Shown one piece after another: positions 7,176 to 14,375 of a DNA stretch of 22,470 bases (within the stretch, counting starts at the first letter, position 1; the number at the start of each line of letters is the position of its first letter). The notes beneath the pieces are model-generated. The model was not told the DNA's origin. It made no database searches and was given only the letters and a program-made list of their open reading frames with translations. The stretch spans positions 1-22,470 of the forward strand of contig DBJV01000046.1 in NCBI GenBank assembly GCA_002297185.1. Direction: 5' to 3'. The DNA comes from Christensenella sp. UBA767. GTDB lineage: Bacteria; Bacillota; Clostridia; Christensenellales; CAG-917. A program made the position numbers and the translations under genes.

Positions 7176-9866
7176 TTATGCGGCAAGGCGTATGCCTTTT
7201 TTCTTTCTCACCGCACGAGAAATGACTTTTACGAGTTCCACAAGCGGAATGACCGTAACCGCAAGCGCGAGAGCGATGCCATATTCCATTGCGTCGAGTT
7301 TTGCAAGTTCGAAAGCGTTAGCAAGGAAGGGGACCTCCACGACTATCGTGGTGAGAGCAAGCGATATCGCGCCTGCGCCCCAAAGCCACCAGTTTTGTTT
7401 CTTTATGGCGAATATTGAGCCGTGGAGCGAGCGCATATTGAATGCGTGGAAGATTTCCGCCATAGAGAGCGTAAGGAACGCCATTGACGAGCCTACGTCC
7501 GCAGGTGTGTATGCCGCGTTTGCGTGTTGGGGCATTTGTGCTATGACGTCACGCCCGAGATAGAAGGACGCAAGCGTGATTGCGGTGAGGAATATGCCTT
7601 GATATGCGATTGTGATGCCCATACCGTTTGCAAAGATGCCGTCTTTGGAGTTTCTGGGAGGACGGCTCATGATGTCCTTTTCGGGAGCCTCCATGCCTAG
7701 CGAGAGGGCAGGGAAACAGTCTGTTATAAGGTTTATCCAAAGAAGGTGCGCAGGCTTGAATATCGTAAAGCCGAGCAGCGTTGCCATAAATATGGACAGC
7801 ACTTCCGAGAGGTTGGACGCAAGCAAGAATTGAATGGATTTGCGGATGTTGTCGTAAATGCGTCTGCCTTCGCCTGCCGCCGCAACTATCGTTGCAAAGT
7901 TGTCGTCGGCAAGTATCATATCCGCAACGTTCTTTGTGACGTCCGTGCCTGTGATGCCCATGCCTACGCCTATGTCTGCGTTCTTGATTGACGGTGCGTC
8001 GTTTACGCCGTCACCCGTCATTGCGGTGATGTAGCCTTTTGCTCTGAGCGCGTTGACGATTCTCGTCTTATGCTCGGGTTGTACGCGCGCATATACGGAA
8101 TATTTTTCTACGTCGTTTGCAAAGTCCTCGTCGCTGATTTTATCAAGTTCCGCACCCGTGATCGCTTGCGACGCATCCGTGATTATACCCAGTTGCATTG
8201 CAATTGCGACAGCCGTGTCTTTGTGGTCGCCAGTAATCATAATGGGGCGAATACCTGCCTTGCGGCATTCCTCGATTGCAGGGAGTACTTCGGGACGGAC
8301 GGGGTCTATCATGCCCACAAGCCCCACGAAGCACATATCTTTTTCCATGCTTTCGGACGTATAATCGTCGGGTTCTTTATCCAACGCCTTTTGCGCCACG
8401 GCAAGCACACGGAGCGCTTTGTCTGCCATCGCCTTGTTTTGAGCAAGTATTTCGTCGCGTTTTTGCTCTGTCATTTCTACGACGTTGCCGTTTTCATAGA
8501 CGTGAGAGCAGCGTTTGATAATCTCGTCGGGCGCGCCTTTGGTGTATTGCACGATTGCGCCGTTTTGGTCGCGATGCACCGTGGTCATCATCTTGCGCAT
8601 TGAATCGAAAGGAATTTCTCCGATGCGAGGATAAAGCGTCTTTTGCTCGTTTTTGTCGAGGTCGAGTTTTGCTGCGTAATTGACGAGCGCGCACTCGGTA
8701 GGCTCGCCCGTTGCCTCGCCTTTTTCCACGTCGTACTCCGCATCCGAGCAGAGCGACATTGCGTTTGCGAGCAATTTTTCGTCGTCGCCGTAATGCTCCA
8801 CGACGGTCATTTTGTTTTGGGTGAGGGTGCCTGTTTTATCCGAGCAGATTATTTGCGTGCAGCCGAGTGTTTCGACCGCGGTGAGTTTGCGGATAATAGC
8901 GTTGCGCTTGGACATATTGGTTACGCCGATAGACAAAACTATTGTAACCACCGTCGCAAGACCTTCGGGAATTGCCGCAACGGCAAGGGATACCGCAATC
9001 ATAAACGTGTTGAGAATGGTGTTTGCTGTGTCGTTCATAAGCGTTTTGTCAACCGCCGCGCGAATGAGGCTGATTGCAAATATCACCACGCATATGCCGA
9101 TAACCATATAAGTAAGCACTTTGGAAAGTTGCGAAAGTTTTTGTTGAAGGGGAGTTTTGCCTTCTTTTGCGGTCTGCAAAGCGTCGGCGATCTTGCCCAT
9201 TTCCGTACTCATGCCAGTGCCGACTATAACGGCTTTGCCTCTGCCATATACGACGGTGCTACCCATAAACACCATGTTTTTTCTGTCGCCGAGGGGGACG
9301 TCCGCGCCGCCGTTGTCGATTGCGTCAACCGTTTTGATTACGGGTACGCTTTCGCCTGTGAGGGCTGCCTCTTCCACTTTCATGCTTGCACACTCGATAA
9401 TGCGCGCGTCGGCAGGTACTGCGTCGCCTGCCTCGAGTACGATTACGTCGCCGACGACCAAATCTTCGCTCTTTACGACGACTATGCGCCCGTCACGTAT
9501 GACTTTTGAAGTGGCGGCGGCAATTTTTTGCAGTGCATCGATTGCCTTTTCCGCCTTGCTCTCTTGAAGTACGCCCAAAACCGCGTTGATTATGACGACT
9601 GCCATAATGATTATCACGTCGGTGGGGAACTCTTTGTTAAGCCCCGACATAACCGCGGATATGATTGCCGCAACTATGAGAATGAGCGTCATCGGCTCTA
9701 TGAATTGCTTTAAGAAACGCAATATCATAGGCTCTTTTTTGCCTTCGGCAAGTTTGTTTTTGCCTTGCGATTGTAGTCTTGACTCTGCCTCTTGGGCGGC
9801 TAGTCCGTTTTCGCAGGATTTGACCTCATCAAAAACCTCGTTGATAGGTTGAGAATATGGTTTCAT
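7176..9866 (-). CDS. P2A-type cation-transporting P-type ATPase (Ca2+/Mn2+ exporter)
   Basis: This 896-aa protein has the normal length and order of the SERCA/PMR1-like group. It has an N-terminal cation-ATPase domain, TGES at 170-173 (actuator), the M4 motif PEGL at 300-303, the phosphorylated Asp343 in DKTGTLT, KGAPD at 443-447 (nucleotide binding), TGDGVNDAP at 617-625 (hinge) and the M6 motif NLITD with Asn712 and Asp716. These M4 and M6 residues form the single Ca2+/Mn2+ site in PMR1-like pumps. It drives export of Ca2+ and/or Mn2+ from the cytoplasm using ATP. AAGGAG lies seven bases before the ATG. The leader resembles a yybP-ykoY manganese riboswitch with an overlapping terminator, so Mn2+ export induced by Mn2+ is the favoured role. 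Substrate choice rests on the riboswitch call. Confidence 0.93.
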   Translation of the reverse strand: MKPYSQPINEVFDEVKSCENGLAAQEAESRLQSQGKNKLAEGKKEPMILRFLKQFIEPMTLILIVAAIISAVMSGLNKEFPTDVIIIMAVVIINAVLGVLQESKAEKAIDALQKIAAATSKVIRDGRIVVVKSEDLVVGDVIVLEAGDAVPADARIIECASMKVEEAALTGESVPVIKTVDAIDNGGADVPLGDRKNMVFMGSTVVYGRGKAVIVGTGMSTEMGKIADALQTAKEGKTPLQQKLSQLSKVLTYMVIGICVVIFAISLIRAAVDKTLMNDTANTILNTFMIAVSLAVAAIPEGLATVVTIVLSIGVTNMSKRNAIIRKLTAVETLGCTQIICSDKTGTLTQNKMTVVEHYGDDEKLLANAMSLCSDAEYDVEKGEATGEPTECALVNYAAKLDLDKNEQKTLYPRIGEIPFDSMRKMMTTVHRDQNGAIVQYTKGAPDEIIKRCSHVYENGNVVEMTEQKRDEILAQNKAMADKALRVLAVAQKALDKEPDDYTSESMEKDMCFVGLVGMIDPVRPEVLPAIEECRKAGIRPIMITGDHKDTAVAIAMQLGIITDASQAITGAELDKISDEDFANDVEKYSVYARVQPEHKTRIVNALRAKGYITAMTGDGVNDAPSIKNADIGVGMGITGTDVTKNVADMILADDNFATIVAAAGEGRRIYDNIRKSIQFLLASNLSEVLSIFMATLLGFTIFKPAHLLWINLITDCFPALSLGMEAPEKDIMSRPPRNSKDGIFANGMGITIAYQGIFLTAITLASFYLGRDVIAQMPQHANAAYTPADVGSSMAFLTLSMAEIFHAFNMRSLHGSIFAIKKQNWWLWGAGAISLALTTIVVEVPFLANAFELAKLDAMEYGIALALAVTVIPLVELVKVISRAVRKKKGIRLAA

Positions 9867-9903
9867 AAATACTCCTTATATGGTATATATGTCTTTTTAT
9901 ATT

Positions 9904-9932
9904 AAAAAAGACTTACCCAAACGGATAAGTCT
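9904..9932 (-). terminator. Expression-platform terminator of the riboswitch
   Basis: On the minus strand AGACTTATCC (9932-9923), loop GTTT, GGGTAAGTCT (9918-9909), then TTTTTT. Its 5' arm overlaps the closing strand of the aptamer, so the two folds are mutually exclusive. Confidence 0.88.
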
Positions 9933-10013
9933 CATCATTCAAAATAAAACCGGAGCTAAGCTCGTGTTAGCGATTTTATTACACCGAGGGTGCCGATTAC
10001 TCCCTTATGTTGT
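9904..10013 (-). promoter_or_regulatory. yybP-ykoY-like (Mn2+) riboswitch leader of the P-type ATPase gene
   Basis: Read on the minus strand from the predicted start near 10013, the leader has AUAAG followed by GGGAGUA (10004-9998). A short CACC/GGUG hairpin comes next, then a long hairpin (AAUAAAAUCG with CGGUUUUAUU) whose inner loop carries CUAACAC, then UGAGAC and CUUAU closing the first stem. The GGGAGUA loop, the (C)UAACA loop and the GAGAC closing segment match my memory of the yybP-ykoY aptamer, in which two docked loops hold Mn2+. The closing strand is shared with the 5' arm of a terminator at 9932-9904, the expected transcriptional ON switch. Genes for P-type cation ATPases are known members of this regulon. 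The third helix is somewhat unusual, so a covariance-model search is the proper test. Confidence 0.7.
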
Positions 10014-10019
10014 AAGCCG

Positions 10020-10048
10020 ATTGTATCAAATACTTTTGTCCCTGTCAA
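10020..10048 (-). promoter_or_regulatory. Strong sigma-A promoter of the P-type ATPase gene
   Basis: On the minus strand a perfect TTGACA (10048-10043), 17 bases and TACAAT (10025-10020). It begins only seven bases after the thioesterase stop codon, with no terminator between, so the upstream operon may also read through into the riboswitch. Confidence 0.88.
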
Positions 10049-10054
10049 CGACTT

Positions 10055-10798
10055 TTATCGTCGAATTTGCGCAAATTCTGCCGCAAGTTCAAAGCAGGGA
10101 TTGCCTTCGGAAAAACCGATAAGCGTGAGGTTGTCGCCGCTCTGCGTATATTTGAGTGTGACGGTTTGACCGAGTTTTATCTCCGACTTATACTCTATCT
10201 CGAGCGAGCGAAGTTCGTGGTCTTTAAGATATTCCGCGCCGAGCAAGTCCTCCGTTTCGTCGATGTACTTGCTGTTGTTCATATGTCCGTTGATATCCAC
10301 TTGACTGTAGGATACGACGAAAGATTTTTCGCTTTCCTGCTCGCCGAGCGAAACGCCGTTCGGAAGACCGATAATAGGCTCGATATCTGGCGCAGGCACT
10401 TCCACGCCGTACGTTTCGGGGAAAACCATATGGCGAGATTGCTCGTCCATAAGCAGCCATACCGCACTCGCACGCACAAGCACGTTGCCGTCCTTGTCGC
10501 GCATCTCGTAGTAGCGAGGGAACAGCACTCTCATCGTCTTTCCTGCCCAACTTGTAAGCGTGATTTCGTCGTCGTAAGAGGGGAGCGATGCGATTTCGAG
10601 TTTTATCCTAGCAACCACCCACAAAGCGCCTTTGTCCAGCGTCTTTGCTCTGCCTGCGCCGAGTGCCTCAGTGTGCGCAATGGATATCTCTTGTATCATG
10701 CGCATAAGGGTAGAAGGGCGCAAGTTGCGATACATCGTCACGTCGTCGGCAAGAAGTTTTCTATGCACGGTATATATCAAATCTTGTGTTTTATCCAT
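10055..10798 (-). CDS. Acyl-ACP thioesterase (FatA/FatB-like, double hotdog)
   Basis: This 247-aa protein has the length and pattern of bacterial acyl-ACP thioesterases. The N-terminal hotdog starts at YTVHRKLLADDVTMYRNLRPSTL and includes WVVARIKLEI. The second hotdog begins near residue 160 with VSYSQVDINGHMNN, where Asp168, Asn170 and His172 are the conserved catalytic set. It would hydrolyse an acyl-ACP to free fatty acid and ACP in the cytoplasm. It is the last gene of the ligase-ACP-thioesterase operon, 45 bases downstream of the ACP gene, which supplies an obvious carrier. The start has no clear Shine-Dalgarno sequence, unlike its neighbours, so translation may be weaker. The start is chosen because the family alignment begins just after it. 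Confidence 0.85.
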   Translation of the reverse strand: MDKTQDLIYTVHRKLLADDVTMYRNLRPSTLMRMIQEISIAHTEALGAGRAKTLDKGALWVVARIKLEIASLPSYDDEITLTSWAGKTMRVLFPRYYEMRDKDGNVLVRASAVWLLMDEQSRHMVFPETYGVEVPAPDIEPIIGLPNGVSLGEQESEKSFVVSYSQVDINGHMNNSKYIDETEDLLGAEYLKDHELRSLEIEYKSEIKLGQTVTLKYTQSGDNLTLIGFSEGNPCFELAAEFAQIRR

Positions 10799-10843
10799 AT
10801 GATTTTGCGATATAAAGCATCGATTGTGCGATTTTGCGCGTAA

Positions 10844-11098
10844 TTATTTATTGGTTGCCATGTCGTAAACGGTATCTACGACTTCACCTACGGTACGCAA
10901 TTTCATCCATACTTTGTCTGGGATTTTTACGCCGTAGTCGCTCTCGAGCGTGCATACGATATAGATGTAGTTGAGCGATTCGTAACCCTTGGAATTGATA
11001 GGAGTTTCACGTGTGATTTCCGCATTTGCGAGGGTGGGAACGTATTGTTTTACAAGCTTTGCAAGGTTGTCTTGAATTTCTTGTTTTGTTACTTGCAT
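10844..11098 (-). CDS. Acyl carrier protein with an atypical attachment motif
   Basis: This is an 84-aa four-helix carrier protein. The phosphopantetheine serine is most likely Ser41 in KGYESLNYIYI, so the usual DSL is replaced by ESL. The following helix is Tyr/Ile-rich, and KIPDKVWMKLRTVGEVVDTVY is a normal ACP helix III/IV region (PDxxxxxLRTVGEVV). It is not the housekeeping fatty-acid ACP by this motif. It lies between the ligase gene (24-bp gap) and the thioesterase gene, so it is likely the dedicated carrier of this module, with the ligase loading it and the thioesterase unloading it (inference). AAGGAG six bases before the ATG supports the start. A phosphopantetheinyl transferase must come from elsewhere in the genome. 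Confidence 0.85.
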   Translation of the reverse strand: MQVTKQEIQDNLAKLVKQYVPTLANAEITRETPINSKGYESLNYIYIVCTLESDYGVKIPDKVWMKLRTVGEVVDTVYDMATNK

Positions 11099-11122
11099 AA
11101 TTACTCCTTTATGTCTTGCTCT

Positions 11123-12478
11123 TTATTTGAGCGCCCAGCGTTTAATTTTGCCCGTTGCGGTTTTTTCGAGCGCGTGAGGCAATATGCATACGTCGGCAAT
11201 TTGTTGATCGAAGGATTTGGTTTTGTTGAAAGCGGATACTTTCTCACTAACGAGATTTTTGTCTATATCTCCGTCTTTGTCGCCTACGAAAAGCGTTACG
11301 CATCCGTCCTTCATATTGAGCGCGATATCGTCTATGCCGAGTGCTTTTCTAAGGTCGCTTTCCCATTCCGCAAGGTATATTTTGGTGCCGTTTTCAAGCA
11401 CGAGAATATCTTTTTTGCGCCCCGTGATATATAGGTTGCCGTCCTCGTCGAATTTGCCGAGGTCGCCGGAGTGGAATATTCCGCCTTGTAGCACCGCGTC
11501 GGTTGCGGATTGATTTTTATAGTAGCCTTTCATTATACACTCGGGGCAGTTTATAAGTATTTCGCCGTCCTCTGCAAGAGTTATCGTCGCATCGGGGCAT
11601 ACGGACATGGCAAACGGATTTTCGCCGCAACTTATGGCTACGCCGCTGGACGTCTCGGTAAGTCCGTATCCGAAACGCACTTCAATGCCTTTTGCCTTGA
11701 CCGCTTGCAAAATCTGCTCGTTTGCAGGGCCTGCGCCCACGAGTATCATGCGCAATCCGTCGTTGAGAGCATTGAATCCTACCATAAATTTGAGAATTGA
11801 CGGCACGACGGATATGATAGTCGGATTGAAATATTTTGCGTCGAAGGGGATATAGCGCATACCTCTCGTCAAGGATACGCACGCGCCTTGCGAGAGCGGC
11901 CAAAGCATTGCGCACACAAATCCGAATACGTGAGTGAGGGGAAGTACACAAAGAAGATTATCGTTTTGGTTGCAAGGGCATTTTTCTTGTCCGTTCCACG
12001 CGCTTGCGCATAGAGATTTAGATGTCAAAACGACTGCTTTGGAAGATTCCGTCGTTCCCGACGTGAAGAAGAGGATATCGCCTTCTCCGTCCGATTTTTT
12101 GACAGATTGAGGGCAAGTTTTGAGCGCATTTTTATAAGGTGCGGTCACGCCGTCCGTGAGGATTGTTTCAACGTCTGTGGCAAGCACGCATTTTTGAAGT
12201 GTGGCGGCATCCGCCATTGCGTCAAGCAGCACCGTTTGTTTGCCTGCAATCACGCATGCGAACGTATCGATAATCCACTTTGCGGACGGGGCTTGAAGTA
12301 TGCCTATGCAGTTTTCTTTGAACTCTGCCAATTCTTGCGCGCGGCGGCATACGCCGTCGTATAATTCCGCATACGTAATATCGCAAATACTGCCGTCGTT
12401 ATCGTAGCGCAGAGCGACGTTTGCACCGTAATTTTCTGCGCCGTGGCTTAATAGTTGTTTGAAAGACTCAAATTTCAT
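11123..12478 (-). CDS. AMP-forming acyl-CoA/acyl-ACP ligase
   Basis: ATG at 12478 (451 aa) is preferred over a start 12 codons upstream because GAGG sits six bases ahead of it. Core motifs of the adenylate-forming family are present: A3 FTSGTTESSKAVV at 138-150, A5 YGLTET at 271-276, A7 HSGDL at 336-340, A8 GRKKD at 353-357 and the A10 lysine Lys444 in TATGKIKRW. It activates a carboxylic acid with ATP to an acyl-adenylate and passes it to a thiol. The adjacent ACP gene suggests transfer to the ACP rather than to CoA. At about 450 residues it is shorter than typical acyl-CoA synthetases. It is the first gene of a three-gene operon with its own promoter, and it diverges from the FAD oxidoreductase gene. 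The acid substrate is unknown. Confidence 0.88.
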   Translation of the reverse strand: MKFESFKQLLSHGAENYGANVALRYDNDGSICDITYAELYDGVCRRAQELAEFKENCIGILQAPSAKWIIDTFACVIAGKQTVLLDAMADAATLQKCVLATDVETILTDGVTAPYKNALKTCPQSVKKSDGEGDILFFTSGTTESSKAVVLTSKSLCASAWNGQEKCPCNQNDNLLCVLPLTHVFGFVCAMLWPLSQGACVSLTRGMRYIPFDAKYFNPTIISVVPSILKFMVGFNALNDGLRMILVGAGPANEQILQAVKAKGIEVRFGYGLTETSSGVAISCGENPFAMSVCPDATITLAEDGEILINCPECIMKGYYKNQSATDAVLQGGIFHSGDLGKFDEDGNLYITGRKKDILVLENGTKIYLAEWESDLRKALGIDDIALNMKDGCVTLFVGDKDGDIDKNLVSEKVSAFNKTKSFDQQIADVCILPHALEKTATGKIKRWALK

Positions 12479-12500
12479 ATTTGCCTCGCTGATTACATAT

Positions 12501-12529
12501 ATTATATCACGCATATTTTACAATGTGAA
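12501..12529 (-). promoter_or_regulatory. Promoter of the ligase-ACP-thioesterase operon
   Basis: On the minus strand TTCACA (12529-12524), 17 bases, and a perfect TATAAT (12506-12501) with an extended TG two bases ahead. Confidence 0.82.
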
Positions 12530-12551
12530 TAGTAAATCGACAAATAAATAA

Positions 12552-12569
12552 AAAAATATCGATATTTTT
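12552..12569. promoter_or_regulatory. Perfect 18-bp palindrome between divergent promoters
   Basis: AAAAATATCGATATTTTT is a perfect dyad centred between 12560 and 12561, with the two divergent -35 regions on either side at 12529 and 12581. A shared operator is plausible, though an AT-rich palindrome can also arise by chance. Confidence 0.4.
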
Positions 12570-12580
12570 CGTCAAATTTA

Positions 12581-12608
12581 TTTACATTGGAAAAATAAGT
12601 GATATAAT
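12581..12608 (+). promoter_or_regulatory. Promoter of the FAD-dependent oxidoreductase gene
   Basis: TTTACA (12581-12586), 16 bases, and a perfect TATAAT (12603-12608) with extended TG. The 12 bases GTGATATAATAT around the -10 are identical to those in the divergent promoter. Confidence 0.8.
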
Positions 12609-12658
12609 ATTGTTAAACAAATTGTAAGTTACCACTTGCAAAATCTAAGGAGATAATT

Positions 12659-14014
12659 ATGGCAAAGAACGAAAAGATTTGTATCATCGGCGCAGGTCCT
12701 GCCGGACTTAGCGCAGCAGTACATCTTGAGAAGAATGGTTACACCGATTACGCTATTCTCGAAAGAGAAGATCATGTCGGCGGCAAATGCCACTCTCCGT
12801 ATCACGATGGAAAGAGATTTGAAATGGGCGCAATTATGGGTTGCCCGACGTACTATGCTGTTCACGAACTCGAATTGTTCGGCGGCGTAGATCACAACGG
12901 TCCGAAACTCGAACGTGCATATCGCAGAAAAAACGGTAAAGAATACGATCCGTTCAATCCCAAGAAAAACCCGTTCCTCATTCCTCACCTTTTGAAAGTC
13001 AAATCCCAAGTCAAAAAACTCGGTACACTTCTTGCAACCAAGTATAAGGGATATCAATACACCGGTCACAAGGGAGTTGCAGAGGGCAAGTACGACGGTT
13101 ACGATCCCGTAACGGGCGAACACGTTGTCGGCGAAAACCCCAACCTCAAAGAACTCTCTATGAACTTTGCAGATTTCTGCAAACTCAACAAGGTTGAACT
13201 TGCACAAGAGATTTGGATCGGACCTTATACCGCATTCGGTTATGGTTTCTTCGATGAAATCCCTGCTGCATACGTCGTTAAATACCTTGACTTCGCAACC
13301 GCAATGTACTTTGTCAACAAAGATTTGTGGACGTGGAAAGACGGTACGCAAAGCATTTACGAGGCAGTCAATGCAAAACTTCAACATCCTGCACGTCTCA
13401 ACGTCAACATCACGAAAGTAACTCGTGAAAACGGCAAAGTTCAAGTCTATATCGGCGAGAATATGGAAGAGTACGACAAGATCATCGTCACCGCACCTCT
13501 TCAATATTTGCCCAACTACTTCGACGCAACCGAGCAAGAGAAAGAACTCTTTGCAAAGATCGATTACGAGCGTTACGACGTATCCGCAATCACTTGCAAG
13601 AAAGGCACGTATTATCCCGATATGTCCGGTTATCTCTTCGACAACATGGTTCCCGAGAGAATCGGTCACCTCATGGTATTCTATCACAGATGGAAAAATG
13701 AACCCAACCAAGTCCTCACAACTTACGTTCTCCGCAACCACAAGGGAAAAGAACTCAAGTCCTATGAAGAGGCAAAACAAATGGCTTGGGACGATATGAA
13801 ACTCTGCGGCATCGATATGGACAAATGCGTCTATGAGAGAAAGTGGTATTATTTCCCCCACGTTTTCGAGAAAGATTACGCCGACGGTTGGTATGACAAA
13901 GTCGAATCCATGCAAGGCAATCTCAACACCTACTATGCAGGTGAGATTATGAGCTTTGGCGATATGGAAGAGACAGTGCAATATTCCAAAGACCTTGTCG
14001 CACGTTTCTTTTAA
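12659..14014 (+). CDS. FAD-dependent oxidoreductase (amine oxidase/phytoene desaturase-like fold)
   Basis: This 451-aa protein begins with a dinucleotide-binding Rossmann motif: GAGPAG at 11-16, Glu35 at the end of the second strand, and GGKCHSP at 41-47, the GG motif of the flavin amine oxidase/desaturase class. The C-terminal YYAGEIMSFGDMEETVQYS is the usual second FAD contact. The middle, about residues 90-380, is the substrate domain and gives no clear substrate hint. There is no signal peptide or membrane helix. AAGGAG seven bases before the ATG supports the start. Codon choice is strongly biased (AAC, ATC, CTC/CTT, CGT, GCA), unlike neighbours rich in TTG and GCG, which suggests high expression. 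It diverges from the acyl ligase-ACP-thioesterase operon. Its TAA stop is part of a palindromic element. Confidence 0.82.
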   Translation: MAKNEKICIIGAGPAGLSAAVHLEKNGYTDYAILEREDHVGGKCHSPYHDGKRFEMGAIMGCPTYYAVHELELFGGVDHNGPKLERAYRRKNGKEYDPFNPKKNPFLIPHLLKVKSQVKKLGTLLATKYKGYQYTGHKGVAEGKYDGYDPVTGEHVVGENPNLKELSMNFADFCKLNKVELAQEIWIGPYTAFGYGFFDEIPAAYVVKYLDFATAMYFVNKDLWTWKDGTQSIYEAVNAKLQHPARLNVNITKVTRENGKVQVYIGENMEEYDKIIVTAPLQYLPNYFDATEQEKELFAKIDYERYDVSAITCKKGTYYPDMSGYLFDNMVPERIGHLMVFYHRWKNEPNQVLTTYVLRNHKGKELKSYEEAKQMAWDDMKLCGIDMDKCVYERKWYYFPHVFEKDYADGWYDKVESMQGNLNTYYAGEIMSFGDMEETVQYSKDLVARFF

Positions 14015-14135
14015 GGTCACCAATTAACGCCTAACTTTGTCAACAGCCCCTTGTTCCAAAATCACGTACGTCTTGTACGTTGGGTTTTGGCACAAGGGGC
14101 TGTTTTCGCGTTATGCATTTAATTGGTGACCTTAA
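14011..14135. mobile_element. 125-bp palindromic MITE-like element overlapping the oxidoreductase stop codon
   Basis: The ends are a perfect 17-bp inverted repeat, TTAAGGTCACCAATTAA (14011-14027) and its complement (14119-14135). Inside, 14042-14061 pairs with 14085-14104 over 20 bp with one mismatch, and ACGTAC/GTACGT closes the loop. Almost the whole element can fold into one hairpin. TTAA at both outer ends could be a target-site duplication. It is not followed by a T-run (AAAACA follows), so it is not a standard terminator. The TAA stop of the upstream gene lies within its left end. There is no transposase gene in the window, so classification as a mobile element rests on structure only. 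Confidence 0.5.
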
Positions 14136-14283
14136 AAACAGAGGAATGGGCGGATAGCGAATAACTGCGTCAGAGCCACGCCTCGACAACTCATTTACGA
14201 TTAGTAAATTAGGGTTGCCGAGAGCGTGGCTCTTTCTTGTTCTTCATCTATTTGACAGCCTTAAAAGTAAACGGAAGGGGATA
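14130..14283 (+). repeat. Two related ~26-bp strings, each downstream of a long hairpin
   Basis: 14130-14156 and 14259-14283 both begin CCTTAAAA, continue with a GGAA-GGG core and end in GGATA or GGGATA. Each follows a long hairpin. They may mark a repeated module or the edges of related elements. The match is imperfect. Confidence 0.35.
14172..14244 (+). terminator. Long imperfect hairpin with T-rich tail, probable terminator of the oxidoreductase gene
   Basis: AGAGCCACGC (14172-14181) pairs with GCGTGGCTCT (14224-14233). CTCG/CGAG, CAAC/GTTG and ATTTAC/GTAAAT continue the stem inward to a five-base loop, and TTCTTGTTCTT follows. It is unusually long for a terminator (62 bases), so it may be another palindromic repeat acting as one. 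Confidence 0.55.
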
Positions 14284-14297
14284 AAACTTTAACATCT

Positions 14298-14329
14298 AAA
14301 ACAAAAACGCTCGCAAACTGCGAGCGTTT
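14298..14329 (-). terminator. Intrinsic terminator of the HAD phosphatase gene
   Basis: On the minus strand AAACGCTCGCA (14329-14319) pairs with TGCGAGCGTTT (14315-14305) around a three-base loop, followed by TTTTTGTTTT. Confidence 0.88.
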
Positions 14330-14375
14330 AATGGAATATTCCAAATATTCAATACTATTTTATTTTTCCAAACTC

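Noticed and set aside
12629..14023. 464-aa open frame antisense to the FAD oxidoreductase gene
   Set aside because: It is an antisense shadow created by biased codon use. It has no ribosome binding site, and the plus-strand protein has clear FAD motifs.
14011..14135. Reading the 125-bp palindrome as a normal terminator
   Set aside because: The 3' flank is A-rich on the plus strand with no T-run, and the palindrome reaches into the stop codon. The following 62-base hairpin with a T-rich tail is the better terminator.
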